Position numbers and translations under genes: made by a program. Below the pieces are notes generated by a model, which was not told where the DNA came from, did not search any database, and was given only the letters and a program-made list of their open reading frames with translations. A stretch of 64,000 nucleotides of DNA. Origin: CAVRUD01 sp963724285. GTDB lineage: Bacteria; Chloroflexota; Chloroflexia; Thermomicrobiales; UBA6265. Below, one piece after another: positions 8,732-17,048 of the stretch. The stretch spans positions 186,001 to 250,000 of the forward strand of contig CAVRUD010000011.1 of assembly GCA_963724285.1 (NCBI GenBank), in the 5' to 3' direction. Position 1 is the stretch's first letter, and each line of letters starts with the position of its first letter.

Positions 8732-9212
8732 GTTTCCCTCCAAGCCTGCAATACTGGCGATGATTGGCGACTATATCGCAGGACCGGTGCAGCGCGGGCG
8801 GCCGTGCGCGGGCATAGGGGCGATGCGGGAGTGGATTGTAGGAAGGCATGGTACCCGCGTGCCAGACGGGGGTATCAGGATTCTGGACGATTTGAGCATT
8901 CGCGAGACATAACGTCGGGACATGTTTGTCAAGTACACGAATCTCGGATAATTGCCGCACGTGACTTGTGGGGGGTGCTGCCTGAGCACCGCCCACATGG
9001 GTTGACTCCGGAAAATGTTGGTAGGTAGACGTTCCCATTGTTCACCCTGTAGACCGCCTTTACCATCCTCATGTAAGGATGTTCGGCTACCTTTCCCCGC
9101 TTCGTCTAGGCCATACGGCCTATGACCTTGGGCCAGTGGTCAGGGTGGACCAGGGACGGGCCAAATAGCGAGCCGTCGTCCGTTCACCAAGGTGAAATGA
9201 GGCGAGTACGTG
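8732..9212. other. intergenic region, likely promoter of the response regulator
   Basis: No gene is seen in this 481-bp stretch between the divergent pseudogene and the response regulator. It is less GC-rich than its surroundings after 8880. It holds a small hairpin (GGTGCT / AGCACC, 8974-8990) and two inverted repeats close to the response-regulator start. Confidence 0.5.
9065..9122 (+). promoter_or_regulatory. two inverted repeats upstream of the response regulator
   Basis: ATCCT-N6-AGGAT (9065-9080) and the 16-bp palindrome TAGGCC-ATAC-GGCCTA (9107-9122) lie 91-148 bp before the start at 9213. Both have the size of dimer-binding operators. NarL/LuxR regulators bind such inverted heptamers, so autoregulation is possible, but this is inference from position and symmetry alone. 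Confidence 0.35.
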
Positions 9213-9956
9213 ATGGATCCTGCCCGGTACAGAGTCGTAATCATCGACGACCAGGCCTTGTACCGAGGTGGGCTGAAAGCCATCCTCGAGCAAAACCCGC
9301 GCGTGCAGGTGATCGCCGAGCCGACGAATGGTCATGAAGCACTGGCGGTCGCCGTTTCGCACCGTCCGGACCTGGCGCTGGTGAACGTGGAACTGCCGGG
9401 GCTGACCGGGCTGCACGTTGCCGCCGCCCTGCGCCGCCATTTGCCCGGCCTCGCCGTCATCTTCCTCTCCCGCCAGGCCGAGGACGAGCGCGTCTTCGAC
9501 GCCCTGCGCCTCGGCGCCAGCGCCTTCCTCGGCCGCGCCGCCGGCCCCGAGGCGGTCGCCGAGGCGGTCGCGGCGGTCCTGCGGGGCGAGAACCTGATGG
9601 ACCGGGCGCTCTTGGCCAACCCGGCTTTGACCCGGCACGGGCTGGGGCAGGCCGGGGCCGGGCCGGACCCGTGGGCGGACGAGGGGGAGCCGGCGGCCCG
9701 GTTCGGCCTGCGGGAGCTGCAGGTGCTGGACTGCGTGGTGATGGGCTATACCAATCGGGAGGTCGGGGAGGCGATGCGGATCGCCGAGCAGACGGTCAAG
9801 AACTACATGAACGCGATCCTTCGGAAGCTGCGGGCGACCGACCGGGTGGCGGTCATGCGCCACGCCGTGGTCCGCGGCTGGGTCAACGTCGGCCCCCGCC
9901 CGACTTCGAGCGTGGGCAGGATGGACTCCGACCGGTCCCAGGTCGCCTGGCAGTAG
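9213..9956 (+). CDS. atypical NarL/LuxR-type response regulator lacking the phospho-Asp
   Basis: A 247-residue two-domain regulator: receiver (about 5-125), linker, and LuxR helix-turn-helix (about 172-235, FGLRELQVLDCVVMGYTNRE, then EQTVKNYMNAILRKL). The acidic pair (VVIIDDQ) and the switch Ser (IFLSR) are present. The phosphoacceptor position, normally Asp, is Asn in DLALVNVELPG, and the conserved Lys is replaced by Arg in SAFLGR (residues 59 and 109 counting a GTG start at 9210). It should therefore not be phosphorylated conventionally and may be constitutive or ligand- or protein-gated. No histidine kinase is adjacent. GTG 9210 is an alternative start. Confidence 0.85.
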   Translation: MDPARYRVVIIDDQALYRGGLKAILEQNPRVQVIAEPTNGHEALAVAVSHRPDLALVNVELPGLTGLHVAAALRRHLPGLAVIFLSRQAEDERVFDALRLGASAFLGRAAGPEAVAEAVAAVLRGENLMDRALLANPALTRHGLGQAGAGPDPWADEGEPAARFGLRELQVLDCVVMGYTNREVGEAMRIAEQTVKNYMNAILRKLRATDRVAVMRHAVVRGWVNVGPRPTSSVGRMDSDRSQVAWQ

Positions 9957-10264
9957 GCCAACGCGCACAATCCACGACCGATCGCGCGGCAATTCCTTTG
10001 CATAAGGATGCGGTCGCGACTGTTTTTCAGGTATGGTACACGCGCACGAAAACTGAAGGTCAGCGCCGCGAACCGTTTTCTGGGGATCACGCGTTCTAGG
10101 CATCGAGTGTCCAAACGGATACCCGGATTAAGCCAAACGGTCACTATCCGGGACTTCGTCGGAGCATTAGGATCAAAGAAACCGCAGTTTGCCGGTGCGG
10201 CGGCTGTACAGGTGGGACGGTTTGGGACCCGGGGAGACCCGGCTGAACGAGGAGACTGGCAACC
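9957..10264. other. intergenic region before the L,D-transpeptidase gene
   Basis: I see no gene or repeat family member in these 308 bp. The stretch 10010-10160 is relatively AT-rich and probably carries the promoter of the downstream secreted transpeptidase. A GAGGAG ribosome site lies just before the GTG at 10265. Confidence 0.4.
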
Positions 10265-11998
10265 GTGAAGGCGCGATCGTTGGTCCTGCCACTTCTGTTG
10301 GCGCTCATCATGGTTGTCCCGTGGTCGGGGGGATTGGGTTCCCCCCGCCTGACGTCGGCCGCGTTCGATACCGCCGACGAGCCATTCGAGACGGCCGTCG
10401 AAGAGGGGACGCCGGACGGGGAGGCCGACGAGCCGTCCGATCCCGCGGATGACCCCACGGGTGAGGAAGAGCCATCCCCGACTCCAACTGAAACGCCGAC
10501 CGAGACCCCAACCGAGACCCCGACCGAAGTCCCCAGCGAGACCCCGGTGGCCGAGCCGACCGAGGACCCGTCCGCCTCGCCGACGGAGACCCCGTCGCCG
10601 ACGCCGGATGCTGAGCCGAGCGCCACCCCCGAGGCGAGCCCGACCGAAACACCTGAGGGGACGCCGGTCGAGCCCGAGTTGATCGCGGCGGCTCAGGACG
10701 ACATCGTCGTGACGCTCAATTGCCGGGGCAACCCGGAGTTGACCCGGATCGACAACAACGGCACCGGCACCCTGGCCATCAAGGGGATCGCCTCACAGAT
10801 CGGCGGGACCGAGTACCCGCTCGACCGGAAGCTTGGTCCGGGCCGGACGGTGATCTTCCGCTCTGGCAGCGGTGCCACGAGCGGCACGATCCTGACGACA
10901 AATTTCCTCTACCAGGACAACGCCTACGACAGCGACGGGGTCGTGATCGAGACCGATACCTTCGATATTGAGGCGCAGTGCCCGGCGGCGCCGGCGCCGC
11001 CGGCGAGCTCGATCAAGGTCACCCTGAGCTGTAGGACGAATCCGGAGACGACCCGGATCGACAATCTGGGTTCGACGCCGCTGGTGATCTACTCGGTCGG
11101 TTCGATCGACGCGCCGGGCTCCGGCGAGCCGTACACGGTCAATCGGACGCTGGGCGCAGGCAAGACCGTCATCTATCGCTCCAACAGCGGGGCGACGAGC
11201 GGTACGGTCTTGACGACGAGGGCTCTGTACGGTGACACGGCCTACGACAAAGACGGGGTCCGGCTGTCGACCAACGCCGGCACGATAGAGAAGCGCTGCG
11301 CGGCGCAGGTGTATCCGAGCCAGTTGACGGTGTCGGTCTCGTGCAACACCTCTCCCGAGAAGATCACCATCAAGAACGTCGGCCAGGGGCCGGTGCGGCT
11401 CTCCTCGATTCGGACCTCCTACGAGCCCATCGCCGCCGAGCCGTTCGGCCTGAACGCGACGCTGAACCCGAACCAGACGATCACCTACCAGAGTGGTGCG
11501 GGGGCGAGCGCAAACGTCCTGACCAGCCAGCACATCCTCAATCAGAACGTCGGCACCCAGGAGAAGGTGACGGTCACGGTCAGCACTGGCAAGACCTTCA
11601 GTAAGACTTGCCCGGCGATTCCATCGGGAGAGCGCTGGATCGACGTCAACCTGACGACGCAGTACTTGAGGGCCTACCAGGGCAACACGGTGGTCAACGA
11701 GTACTACATCAGCTCGGGTCGCTACCCGAACTTCGAGACGCCGACGGGCACCTTCTACATCAACTCGAAGTACCTCTCGCAGACGATGGCTGGTTGCCTC
11801 CAGGGCGAGTGCTACAACGTGCCGAACGTGCCCCACGTCATGTACTTCACCAACGTCGGCCACGCCTTCCATGGCACCTACTGGCACACCAACTTCGGCC
11901 AGCGGATGAGTCACGGCTGCATCAATGAGCCCCTGGCCCAGGCGGAGTGGTTGTACAACTGGTCCTCAATCGGGACGAGGGTGGTGATCCACTACTAG
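10265..11998 (+). CDS. secreted modular L,D-transpeptidase (YkuD)
   Basis: A 577-residue exported protein. An N-terminal signal helix (about 5-22) is followed by a long Pro/Thr/Glu spacer (about 65-138, repeated PTET units). Three related beta-rich modules of about 95 residues follow (starts near 147, 250 and 350, each opening with a Cys such as VTLNCRGNPELTRIDN and VTLSCRTNPETTRIDN and closing with a second Cys). The C-terminus is a YkuD L,D-transpeptidase (about 455-577) with WIDVNLTTQYLRAYQG, the catalytic His region HAFHGTYWHTNFG and the nucleophile motif SHGCIN. YkuD enzymes make 3-3 peptidoglycan crosslinks or anchor proteins. The stalk plus adhesive-like modules suggest work away from the membrane. 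Confidence 0.87.
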   Translation: MKARSLVLPLLLALIMVVPWSGGLGSPRLTSAAFDTADEPFETAVEEGTPDGEADEPSDPADDPTGEEEPSPTPTETPTETPTETPTEVPSETPVAEPTEDPSASPTETPSPTPDAEPSATPEASPTETPEGTPVEPELIAAAQDDIVVTLNCRGNPELTRIDNNGTGTLAIKGIASQIGGTEYPLDRKLGPGRTVIFRSGSGATSGTILTTNFLYQDNAYDSDGVVIETDTFDIEAQCPAAPAPPASSIKVTLSCRTNPETTRIDNLGSTPLVIYSVGSIDAPGSGEPYTVNRTLGAGKTVIYRSNSGATSGTVLTTRALYGDTAYDKDGVRLSTNAGTIEKRCAAQVYPSQLTVSVSCNTSPEKITIKNVGQGPVRLSSIRTSYEPIAAEPFGLNATLNPNQTITYQSGAGASANVLTSQHILNQNVGTQEKVTVTVSTGKTFSKTCPAIPSGERWIDVNLTTQYLRAYQGNTVVNEYYISSGRYPNFETPTGTFYINSKYLSQTMAGCLQGECYNVPNVPHVMYFTNVGHAFHGTYWHTNFGQRMSHGCINEPLAQAEWLYNWSSIGTRVVIHY

Positions 11999-12061
11999 AC
12001 TTGAGTCGTTAGTCCTCAGTCGAGCGGATTCGCGAACGACAGACTTGAGCAGGTAGACGAC

Positions 12062-12091
12062 ACGGCGGCCATCCGAGAGGGTGGCCGCCGT
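12062..12091 (+). terminator. hairpin after the L,D-transpeptidase gene
   Basis: A 10-bp perfect stem (ACGGCGGCCA with its complement TGGCCGCCGT) with a 10-nt loop begins 63 bp after the stop at 11998. Only a weak U-rich tail follows, so termination strength is uncertain. Confidence 0.5.
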
Positions 12092-12129
12092 CGTATGTGG
12101 TCTTGGTTGTGCGTGGGGAGCGCCGCGTT

Positions 12130-12275
12130 CGGGCCGCCCGGGACTGAGGTCCATGGCTCAGTGACGGGATTCCCGCCGGGACTGAGAACGGAGCCGGCGA
12201 TCTCGCGGGGGTATGGTTCCTACACCGGCTTGAGCCGACCTCCGTCGGTCAGCCCGGGACTTCGAGTCCCGGGCG
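12130..12275. repeat. composite palindrome, family D
   Basis: Contains two partial CCCGGGACT units, the motif CTTGAGCCGACCTCCGTC and a perfect palindrome CCCGGGACT-TCG-AGTCCCGGG (12253-12273). The same parts appear in the composite repeats at 28765-28978 and 34507-34718. Together with the hairpin at 12062 it fills the gap between the transpeptidase and BKACE genes; no gene is seen there. Confidence 0.6.
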
Positions 12276-12313
12276 GCCGGGAGAGGTGGTGGCTGCCCTT
12301 TCCGACGAGCGCC

Positions 12314-13252
12314 TCAGATCGCGGTGTTCTCCTTGCCCTTGAGGCCCAGCATGGCTCGCGCTTCGTCGGGGGTGGCGACTTCGAGGGAGAGCTCGGTGAG
12401 GATGCGTCTCATTTTGGTGACGAGGGCGGCGTTGCTCTCGGCGAGCTGGCCTTTGCCCAGGTAGATGCTGTCTTCGAGGCCGACGCGGACGTTGCCGCCC
12501 ATGATGGCGCCCATGGTGGTGAGGTTCATCTGGTGGCGGCCGGCGCCGAGGATCGACCAGCGGTAGGCGTCGCCGAGGAGACGGTCGGCGGTGCGCTTCA
12601 TGTGGAGCAGGTCCTCGGGGTCGGTGCCGATGCCGCCGAGGATACCGAAGATGGTTTGGACGAACAGCGGCGGCTTGACCAGACCGCGATCGAGGAAATG
12701 GGCCAGATTGTAGAGATGGCCAACGTCGTAGCACTCGAACTCGAACCTGGTCCCATACTCGCCCAGGGTCTGGAGGACGCGCTCGATGTCCGCATACGTG
12801 TTGCGGAAGATGTAATCGCGCGAGCTTTCCAGGTCGGCCTCTTCCCAGTCGTACTTGTATTCCTTTATCCGGCTCTTCATCGGGTAGCGGCCGAAGTTCA
12901 TCGAGCCCATGTTGAGGGAGCACATCTCCGGCTGGATGCGCTTGGCGGCGGCGAGGCGCTCGTCCAGGGTCATACCTTGGCCGCCGCCGGTGGTGATGTT
13001 GATGACGGCGTTCGTGCCAGCGGCGATCCGCGGCAGGAAGCGCATGTACATCTCCGGGTCGGGCGTCGGTTTGCCGTCTTCGGGGCGGCGGGCATGCAGG
13101 TGGAGGATAGTCGCGCCGGCCTCGGCAGCACCGAGAGCGGATTCGGCGATCTGGTCCGGGGTCAGGGGGAGGTAGGGCGTTTGGGAGGGGATGTGGACCG
13201 CGCCGGTGACGGCGCAGGAAATGATCACTTTGCGAGCGCTGGACGCGGACAT
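12314..13252 (-). CDS. BKACE (DUF849) beta-keto acid cleavage enzyme
   Basis: A 312-residue TIM-barrel protein of the BKACE family, which condenses a beta-keto acid with acetyl-CoA and cleaves it to acetoacetate plus a CoA ester; the founding member acts on 3-keto-5-aminohexanoate in lysine fermentation. Family motifs visible are KVIISCAVTGAVHIPSQTP, the metal-ligand stretch AGATILHLHARRPEDG, CSLNMGSMNFG and the late VGLEDSIYLGKG. The start at 13252 is chosen because GGAGGG lies directly upstream; a longer frame to 13309 lacks a ribosome site. Beta-keto acid specificity cannot be predicted here, and no other lysine-fermentation gene is nearby. Confidence 0.87.
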   Translation of the reverse strand: MSASSARKVIISCAVTGAVHIPSQTPYLPLTPDQIAESALGAAEAGATILHLHARRPEDGKPTPDPEMYMRFLPRIAAGTNAVINITTGGGQGMTLDERLAAAKRIQPEMCSLNMGSMNFGRYPMKSRIKEYKYDWEEADLESSRDYIFRNTYADIERVLQTLGEYGTRFEFECYDVGHLYNLAHFLDRGLVKPPLFVQTIFGILGGIGTDPEDLLHMKRTADRLLGDAYRWSILGAGRHQMNLTTMGAIMGGNVRVGLEDSIYLGKGQLAESNAALVTKMRRILTELSLEVATPDEARAMLGLKGKENTAI

Positions 13253-13361
13253 GCTCCCTCCAACCAGGTCATGAGATCCCGCCCGAACGAGCCGCACGGC
13301 GCGGACCACGGCGGTGCGGCGGCAACTATACCGCCGAGGAGTGTGGGGCGTTGGGGTGTTC

Positions 13362-13714
13362 GGCGGTCGGGGAATAACCCCCTAACCCCCGGCCCCCTTC
13401 CCCCCGCTGCACTAAGGAAGGGCAGGGGAAGGGGGAGATCGGCGGCGACCGGCGACTGGGTTGAGGCGGTGCGATGCTGGCCGGGTAACCCCGTCGTAGG
13501 GGCGGACCGCCGTGTCCGCCCGGTGACCCACCGCGACGGTCCGCGATCGATACGCCGTCCCCGACACGCAGCCGGTCGGGCGGTGGCCGGGCGGACACGG
13601 CGGTCCGCCCCTACAACCCTGCTCCCCTGCGGCACTGTTCTCCCTTCCCCCTGCCGCGCTACGGAGGAGCGGGGGAAGGGGGCCGGGGGGTTAGGGGGTT
13701 ATTCCCCGACCGCC
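13362..13714. repeat. nested palindrome: family B arms enclosing a REPIN
   Basis: The outer arms of about 44 nt (13362-13405 and 13671-13714) are near-perfect reverse complements (both contain GGTCGGGGAATAACCCCCTA or its complement, and the CCCCCTTCCCCC core). Inside them lies the GTAG-headed inverted doublet at 13496-13614. It occupies the whole gap between the BKACE gene start and the fucosidase gene end; no coding signal is seen. Confidence 0.75.
13496..13614. repeat. REPIN (inverted REP doublet), 119 bp
   Basis: Two 27-28-nt units in inverted orientation at 13496-13522 and 13587-13614, exact reverse complements of each other, each starting (on its own strand) with GTAG and containing a short hairpin (GGGCGGAC...GTCCGCCC). 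A spacer of about 64 bp separates them. Confidence 0.75.
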
Positions 13715-13717
13715 AAC

Positions 13718-15124
13718 CTAGTCCCGGAGGAAAAGCTCGATGACGGGGACGAGGACGTCGGCGGGTGGTTGAATTGGCAGCTCCAGGGTGAGGGAACCGG
13801 CGTCGCCAGCCATCGTGGTGTTTTGGGCCTGCTGGTGGGGATCGTTGACGATGCGCTTAACCTCGGAGGCGTCGTTGAGGAACTGAGCGTACTCGACGCG
13901 GCCGGCGAGGCCGTCGAGGTGGACGTGGCGGAGGGGCCAGGAGAACAGGTGGAGGTAGAGGCGATTGCCGCGCTGGGTGAGGCGGCAGTCGGGCGGTGGG
14001 GTCAGGGTCGCTGGCGGTGGCGCCGTAGATGGCGCGGCCATGGAGGCGGGTCCACTCGCCGATGCTGGCCAGGGTGGCGCGGGCGCGGGGATCGAATTCG
14101 CCGCGGGCGGTAGGGCCGACGTTGAGGAGGACGTTGCCGCCCTTGGCGACGCTGTCGATGAGAAGTTTCACCAACAACTCGGGTGACTTCCAGTCGAGGT
14201 TGTCGCGGTCGTAGCCCCAGGCGCCGTTGAGGGTCTGGCAGGCCTCCCAAACGACGCGCTGGCCATCGCGCTCCATCCAACCCTTGGGTTGGTACTGCTC
14301 CGGGGTGACGAAGTCGGCCTCCGCGGGCAGGTCGATCCGGTCGTTGATCAGGATGTCGGGCTGCAGCTCACGCACCTTCTGGGCGAGCTCGACCGAGTGC
14401 CAGTCGTCGCGGCTCTTGCCGCCGACGCCTTGCAGGGTGAAGTCGAACCACATGATGTTGATCTTGCCGTAGTTGGTCAGCAGTTCGCGGGTTTGGCCGT
14501 GGAGGTATTCGCGGTACTTGGCGATGTCGCGGGTGCTGTTGGCCTCCTTGAGGGCGTCGAGCAGAGCGGTGCGGTCGGTGAGGTTGCCGACGAGGTTCCG
14601 GATCGCCGGCAGGATGCGGCGCGTCTCTTCGGGGGTGGCATGGCCCTCGACGTAGTTGAGCAGGGTTTCGACGAGTTGGGGATGGACCCAGTCGATGGTG
14701 AAGTCCGGGTGATGCCAGTCGATGACGGAGTGGTAGAAGCCAACCTTCAGCCCTTCTTCGCGGAAGGCTTCGACCCAAGGCCGGATGAGGTCGCGGCCGC
14801 CGGGGTGTTGGTGGCCTTGTAGTCGGTGAGGGCGGAATCCCAGAGGCAGAAGCCGTCGTGGTGCTTGCTGGTGATGACGGCATAGCGCATGCCGGCGTTC
14901 TTGGCGTCGCGGGCCCACTGGCGGGGGTCGTAGAGATCGGGGTCAAAGTGGTCGAAGTAGGGCTGGTAGTCCTCGTCGCGGATGCGCTCGCGCTGCTTGA
15001 CCCACTCGTGCCGGGCGGCGGCGGAGTAGATGCCCCAATGGATGAAGAGGCCGAAGCGGTCACGGGTAAACCAGGTGGTATCGCCCTTGGTGGGTGCCGT
15101 CGTTGGCAGGGTCGCCGCGGTCAT
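13718..15124 (-). CDS. alpha-L-fucosidase, GH29 (two frameshifts)
   Basis: A GH29 retaining fucosidase of about 468 codons, read across two single-base frame changes (near 14800 and near 14010). The first part has FGLFIHWGIYSAAARHEWVK and the substrate loop ITSKHHDGFCLWDS. The middle has the nucleophile region INIMWFDFT and GGNVLLNVGPTARGEFDP. The end is a beta-sandwich domain. There is no signal peptide, so it acts on imported fucosides. The ATG at 15124 follows GGAGGGAG. It is transcribed divergently from the GntR/FCD regulator 172 bp away. Both halves are well preserved, so the indels may be sequence errors rather than decay. Confidence 0.85.
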
Positions 15125-15193
15125 CGGTTCCACTCCCTCCCTGGATGAATCCGGCGGCCGCGTGGCCGCCTGTGGCGCCGTCACAGGCGCCGG

Positions 15194-15222
15194 TTGACAC
15201 GACGAGAACGCGTGGCTATCAT
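15194..15222 (+). promoter_or_regulatory. sigma70-type promoter of the GntR regulator gene
   Basis: TTGACA (15194-15199), 17-nt spacer, TATCAT (15217-15222): a near-consensus housekeeping promoter 75 bp before the regulator start. Transcription would begin about 15229, at the edge of the operator-like palindrome, so the regulator could repress its own gene. Confidence 0.65.
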
Positions 15223-15229
15223 ACCGCGC

Positions 15230-15245
15230 ATTCTGAACACAGAAT
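15230..15245. promoter_or_regulatory. candidate operator of the divergent GntR/FCD regulator
   Basis: ATTCTG-AACA-CAGAAT, a 6-bp inverted repeat with a 4-bp spacer, placed at the predicted +1 of the promoter at 15194 and within the shared fucosidase/regulator intergenic region. A GCGC pair flanks it on both sides. GntR dimers bind such short palindromes; the assignment to this regulator is inference. Confidence 0.5.
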
Positions 15246-15296
15246 ACAAGCGCCCTTCGATTCCTGGTCAGTGAGGACCGCGCGAAGGAAGGCCCG

Positions 15297-16037
15297 ATGG
15301 CGACGACGGTACTGCGGTCGCCCGAGATGGACGGCATCGCCGCCGAAATCTTCGACCTCCTCTGGGGGGCAGAGCGCCCCGCCATCCCGACCGCGGTTGA
15401 CCATGCCTACGAGCAGATCTGGCGCAGGCTGATCGCCGGCGAGTGGCAGCCGGGTGAGCGCCTTTCCGACCTCGACTTGGCGGCACAGCTCCGAGTCAGC
15501 CGCACCCCGGTCCGCCAGGCGCTCCACCGTCTTGCCCAAGATGAACTCGTGCTCTCTGATCCCCGGCGCGGGTTCTGGGTCCGGGCGTTCACGTCCCAGG
15601 ATGTCCACGAGATGTACGACGTGCGGGCGGCGCTCGAGTCGCTGGCGGTCAGCCTAGCCGCGCAGCGATTCGAGCCGGCGGAGCTACAGGCGCAGCTTCA
15701 GCGGCTGGATGAAACCCGAGCGGCGGTGGACGGCGGCGAGGTACAGACGTTCCTCCAGCACGATTTTCGGTTCCACAACCTGCTCATTCGGGCGTCTGGC
15801 AACGGGCGGCTGGTGCGGATGCTGGCGACACTCCGCAGTCAGGTGAGCGTTTTTCAGATCCGGGACACCGGCTATCCACAGCGGATGGAGGCGGCGCTGG
15901 ACGGGCATGAGCAGGTGCTGCGCGCCCTCCTATCCGGGGAGTTCGACATCGCGGCGGAGTCGCTGCGGGAACACATTGTCCAGGCGAAATGCTGGGTCTT
16001 AGCTGACATGTTCGATGAGAAGGCGACAACCACGTAG
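15297..16037 (+). CDS. GntR family (FCD) transcriptional regulator
   Basis: A 246-residue regulator: N-terminal winged helix (about 35-105; YEQIWRRLIAGEWQPGERLS and RVSRTPVRQALHRLAQDELV are classic GntR signatures) and a C-terminal all-helical FCD effector domain (about 112-240, with DVRAALESLAV, the metal-site region HDFRFHNLLIRASGN, and LRALLSGEFDIAAESLREHI). FCD regulators usually bind sugar acids or other small organic acids and repress adjacent catabolic genes. Its position between a divergent fucosidase and a sugar importer suggests it controls fucoside use. Start from the ATG after GAAGGAAG. Confidence 0.88.
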   Translation: MATTVLRSPEMDGIAAEIFDLLWGAERPAIPTAVDHAYEQIWRRLIAGEWQPGERLSDLDLAAQLRVSRTPVRQALHRLAQDELVLSDPRRGFWVRAFTSQDVHEMYDVRAALESLAVSLAAQRFEPAELQAQLQRLDETRAAVDGGEVQTFLQHDFRFHNLLIRASGNGRLVRMLATLRSQVSVFQIRDTGYPQRMEAALDGHEQVLRALLSGEFDIAAESLREHIVQAKCWVLADMFDEKATTT

Positions 16038-16100
16038 GCCACACGGCAACCAGGTGCGCGGATGGCCGCCGCGCGCTGAACCGGCGCAAAGGAGGCTGGG

Positions 16101-17003
16101 ATGGCAATGACGAGGGGCGCGATCCGCGAAACAGGGTCGGATCGGGCCTTCACCATCTTCAACTATGTGATCCTCACGTTGTTGCTGATCGCGATCCTAT
16201 ATCCCCTCATCTATGTGGTCAGCGCCTCGTTCAGCGACGCCAGGGCGGTCACGTCGGGTCGGGTATGGCTGTGGCCGGTGGATTTCACCCTGGACGGGTA
16301 CCAAACCCTTTTCAAGCATCCCCTGCTGATGCGCAGCTTCTTCAACTCGGTCTTCTACACGACGGCCGGGTCGGCGATCAGTGTGGCCCTGACGATTCTG
16401 GCCGCCTATCCGCTCTCCCGGCGCGATCTCTATGGGCGCGGCCCGATCATGTTCCTCTTCTTCTTCACGCTGCTCTTCAACGGTGGCTTGATCCCGACGT
16501 ACCTGGTGATCAAAGAGCTAGGGCTCCTCAACACACGCTGGGCGCTGCTGCTGCCGACAGCGCTGTCGGTCTACAACATGATCATCACTCGGACCTTCTT
16601 TCAGTCCGCGATACCGGATGACTTACACGAAGCGGCGCGGCTGGATGGGGCCAATGACTTCCGCTTCCTCAAGGACGTGGTCTTACCGTTGTCCGGGCCA
16701 ATCATCGCAGTGAATGCCTTGCTTTACGCGGTGGCCCAGTGGAATCAGTACTTCAACGCGCTGATCTATCTGACCGATCAGAACCTGTGGCCATTCCAGC
16801 TCGTGCTGCGAGAGATCCTGATCCAGAACAACGTCGACAACGAGATGATGTCGAGCGTCCAGGAGCTGGCCCGGCGCAACAACCTGCGGGAGTTGCTCAA
16901 GTACTCGCTGATCGTGGTTTCGACCGTGCCGATCCTGCTGGTCTTCCCATTCGTGCAGAAGCACTTCGTCAAGGGCGCGCTGATTGGGTCGCTCAAGGGG
17001 TAA
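16101..17003 (+). CDS. carbohydrate ABC transporter permease (LplC type)
   Basis: A 300-residue inner-membrane permease with about six transmembrane helices and the EAA loop DDLHEAARLDGANDFRFLKDVVLP, which docks the ATPase. The ending FPFVQKHFVKGALIGSLKG is typical of LplC/YtcP permeases of the CUT1 class, importing oligosaccharides. The usual partners LplB and LplA follow directly. No ATPase gene is in the locus, so a shared MsmX-like ATPase encoded elsewhere probably energises it. ATG at 16101 follows AGGAGG. Confidence 0.88.
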   Translation: MAMTRGAIRETGSDRAFTIFNYVILTLLLIAILYPLIYVVSASFSDARAVTSGRVWLWPVDFTLDGYQTLFKHPLLMRSFFNSVFYTTAGSAISVALTILAAYPLSRRDLYGRGPIMFLFFFTLLFNGGLIPTYLVIKELGLLNTRWALLLPTALSVYNMIITRTFFQSAIPDDLHEAARLDGANDFRFLKDVVLPLSGPIIAVNALLYAVAQWNQYFNALIYLTDQNLWPFQLVLREILIQNNVDNEMMSSVQELARRNNLRELLKYSLIVVSTVPILLVFPFVQKHFVKGALIGSLKG

Positions 17004-17048
17004 CGAGAGCCGAGAACCGCGAGCCGCGACGCGAAGACGGAGTACAAG

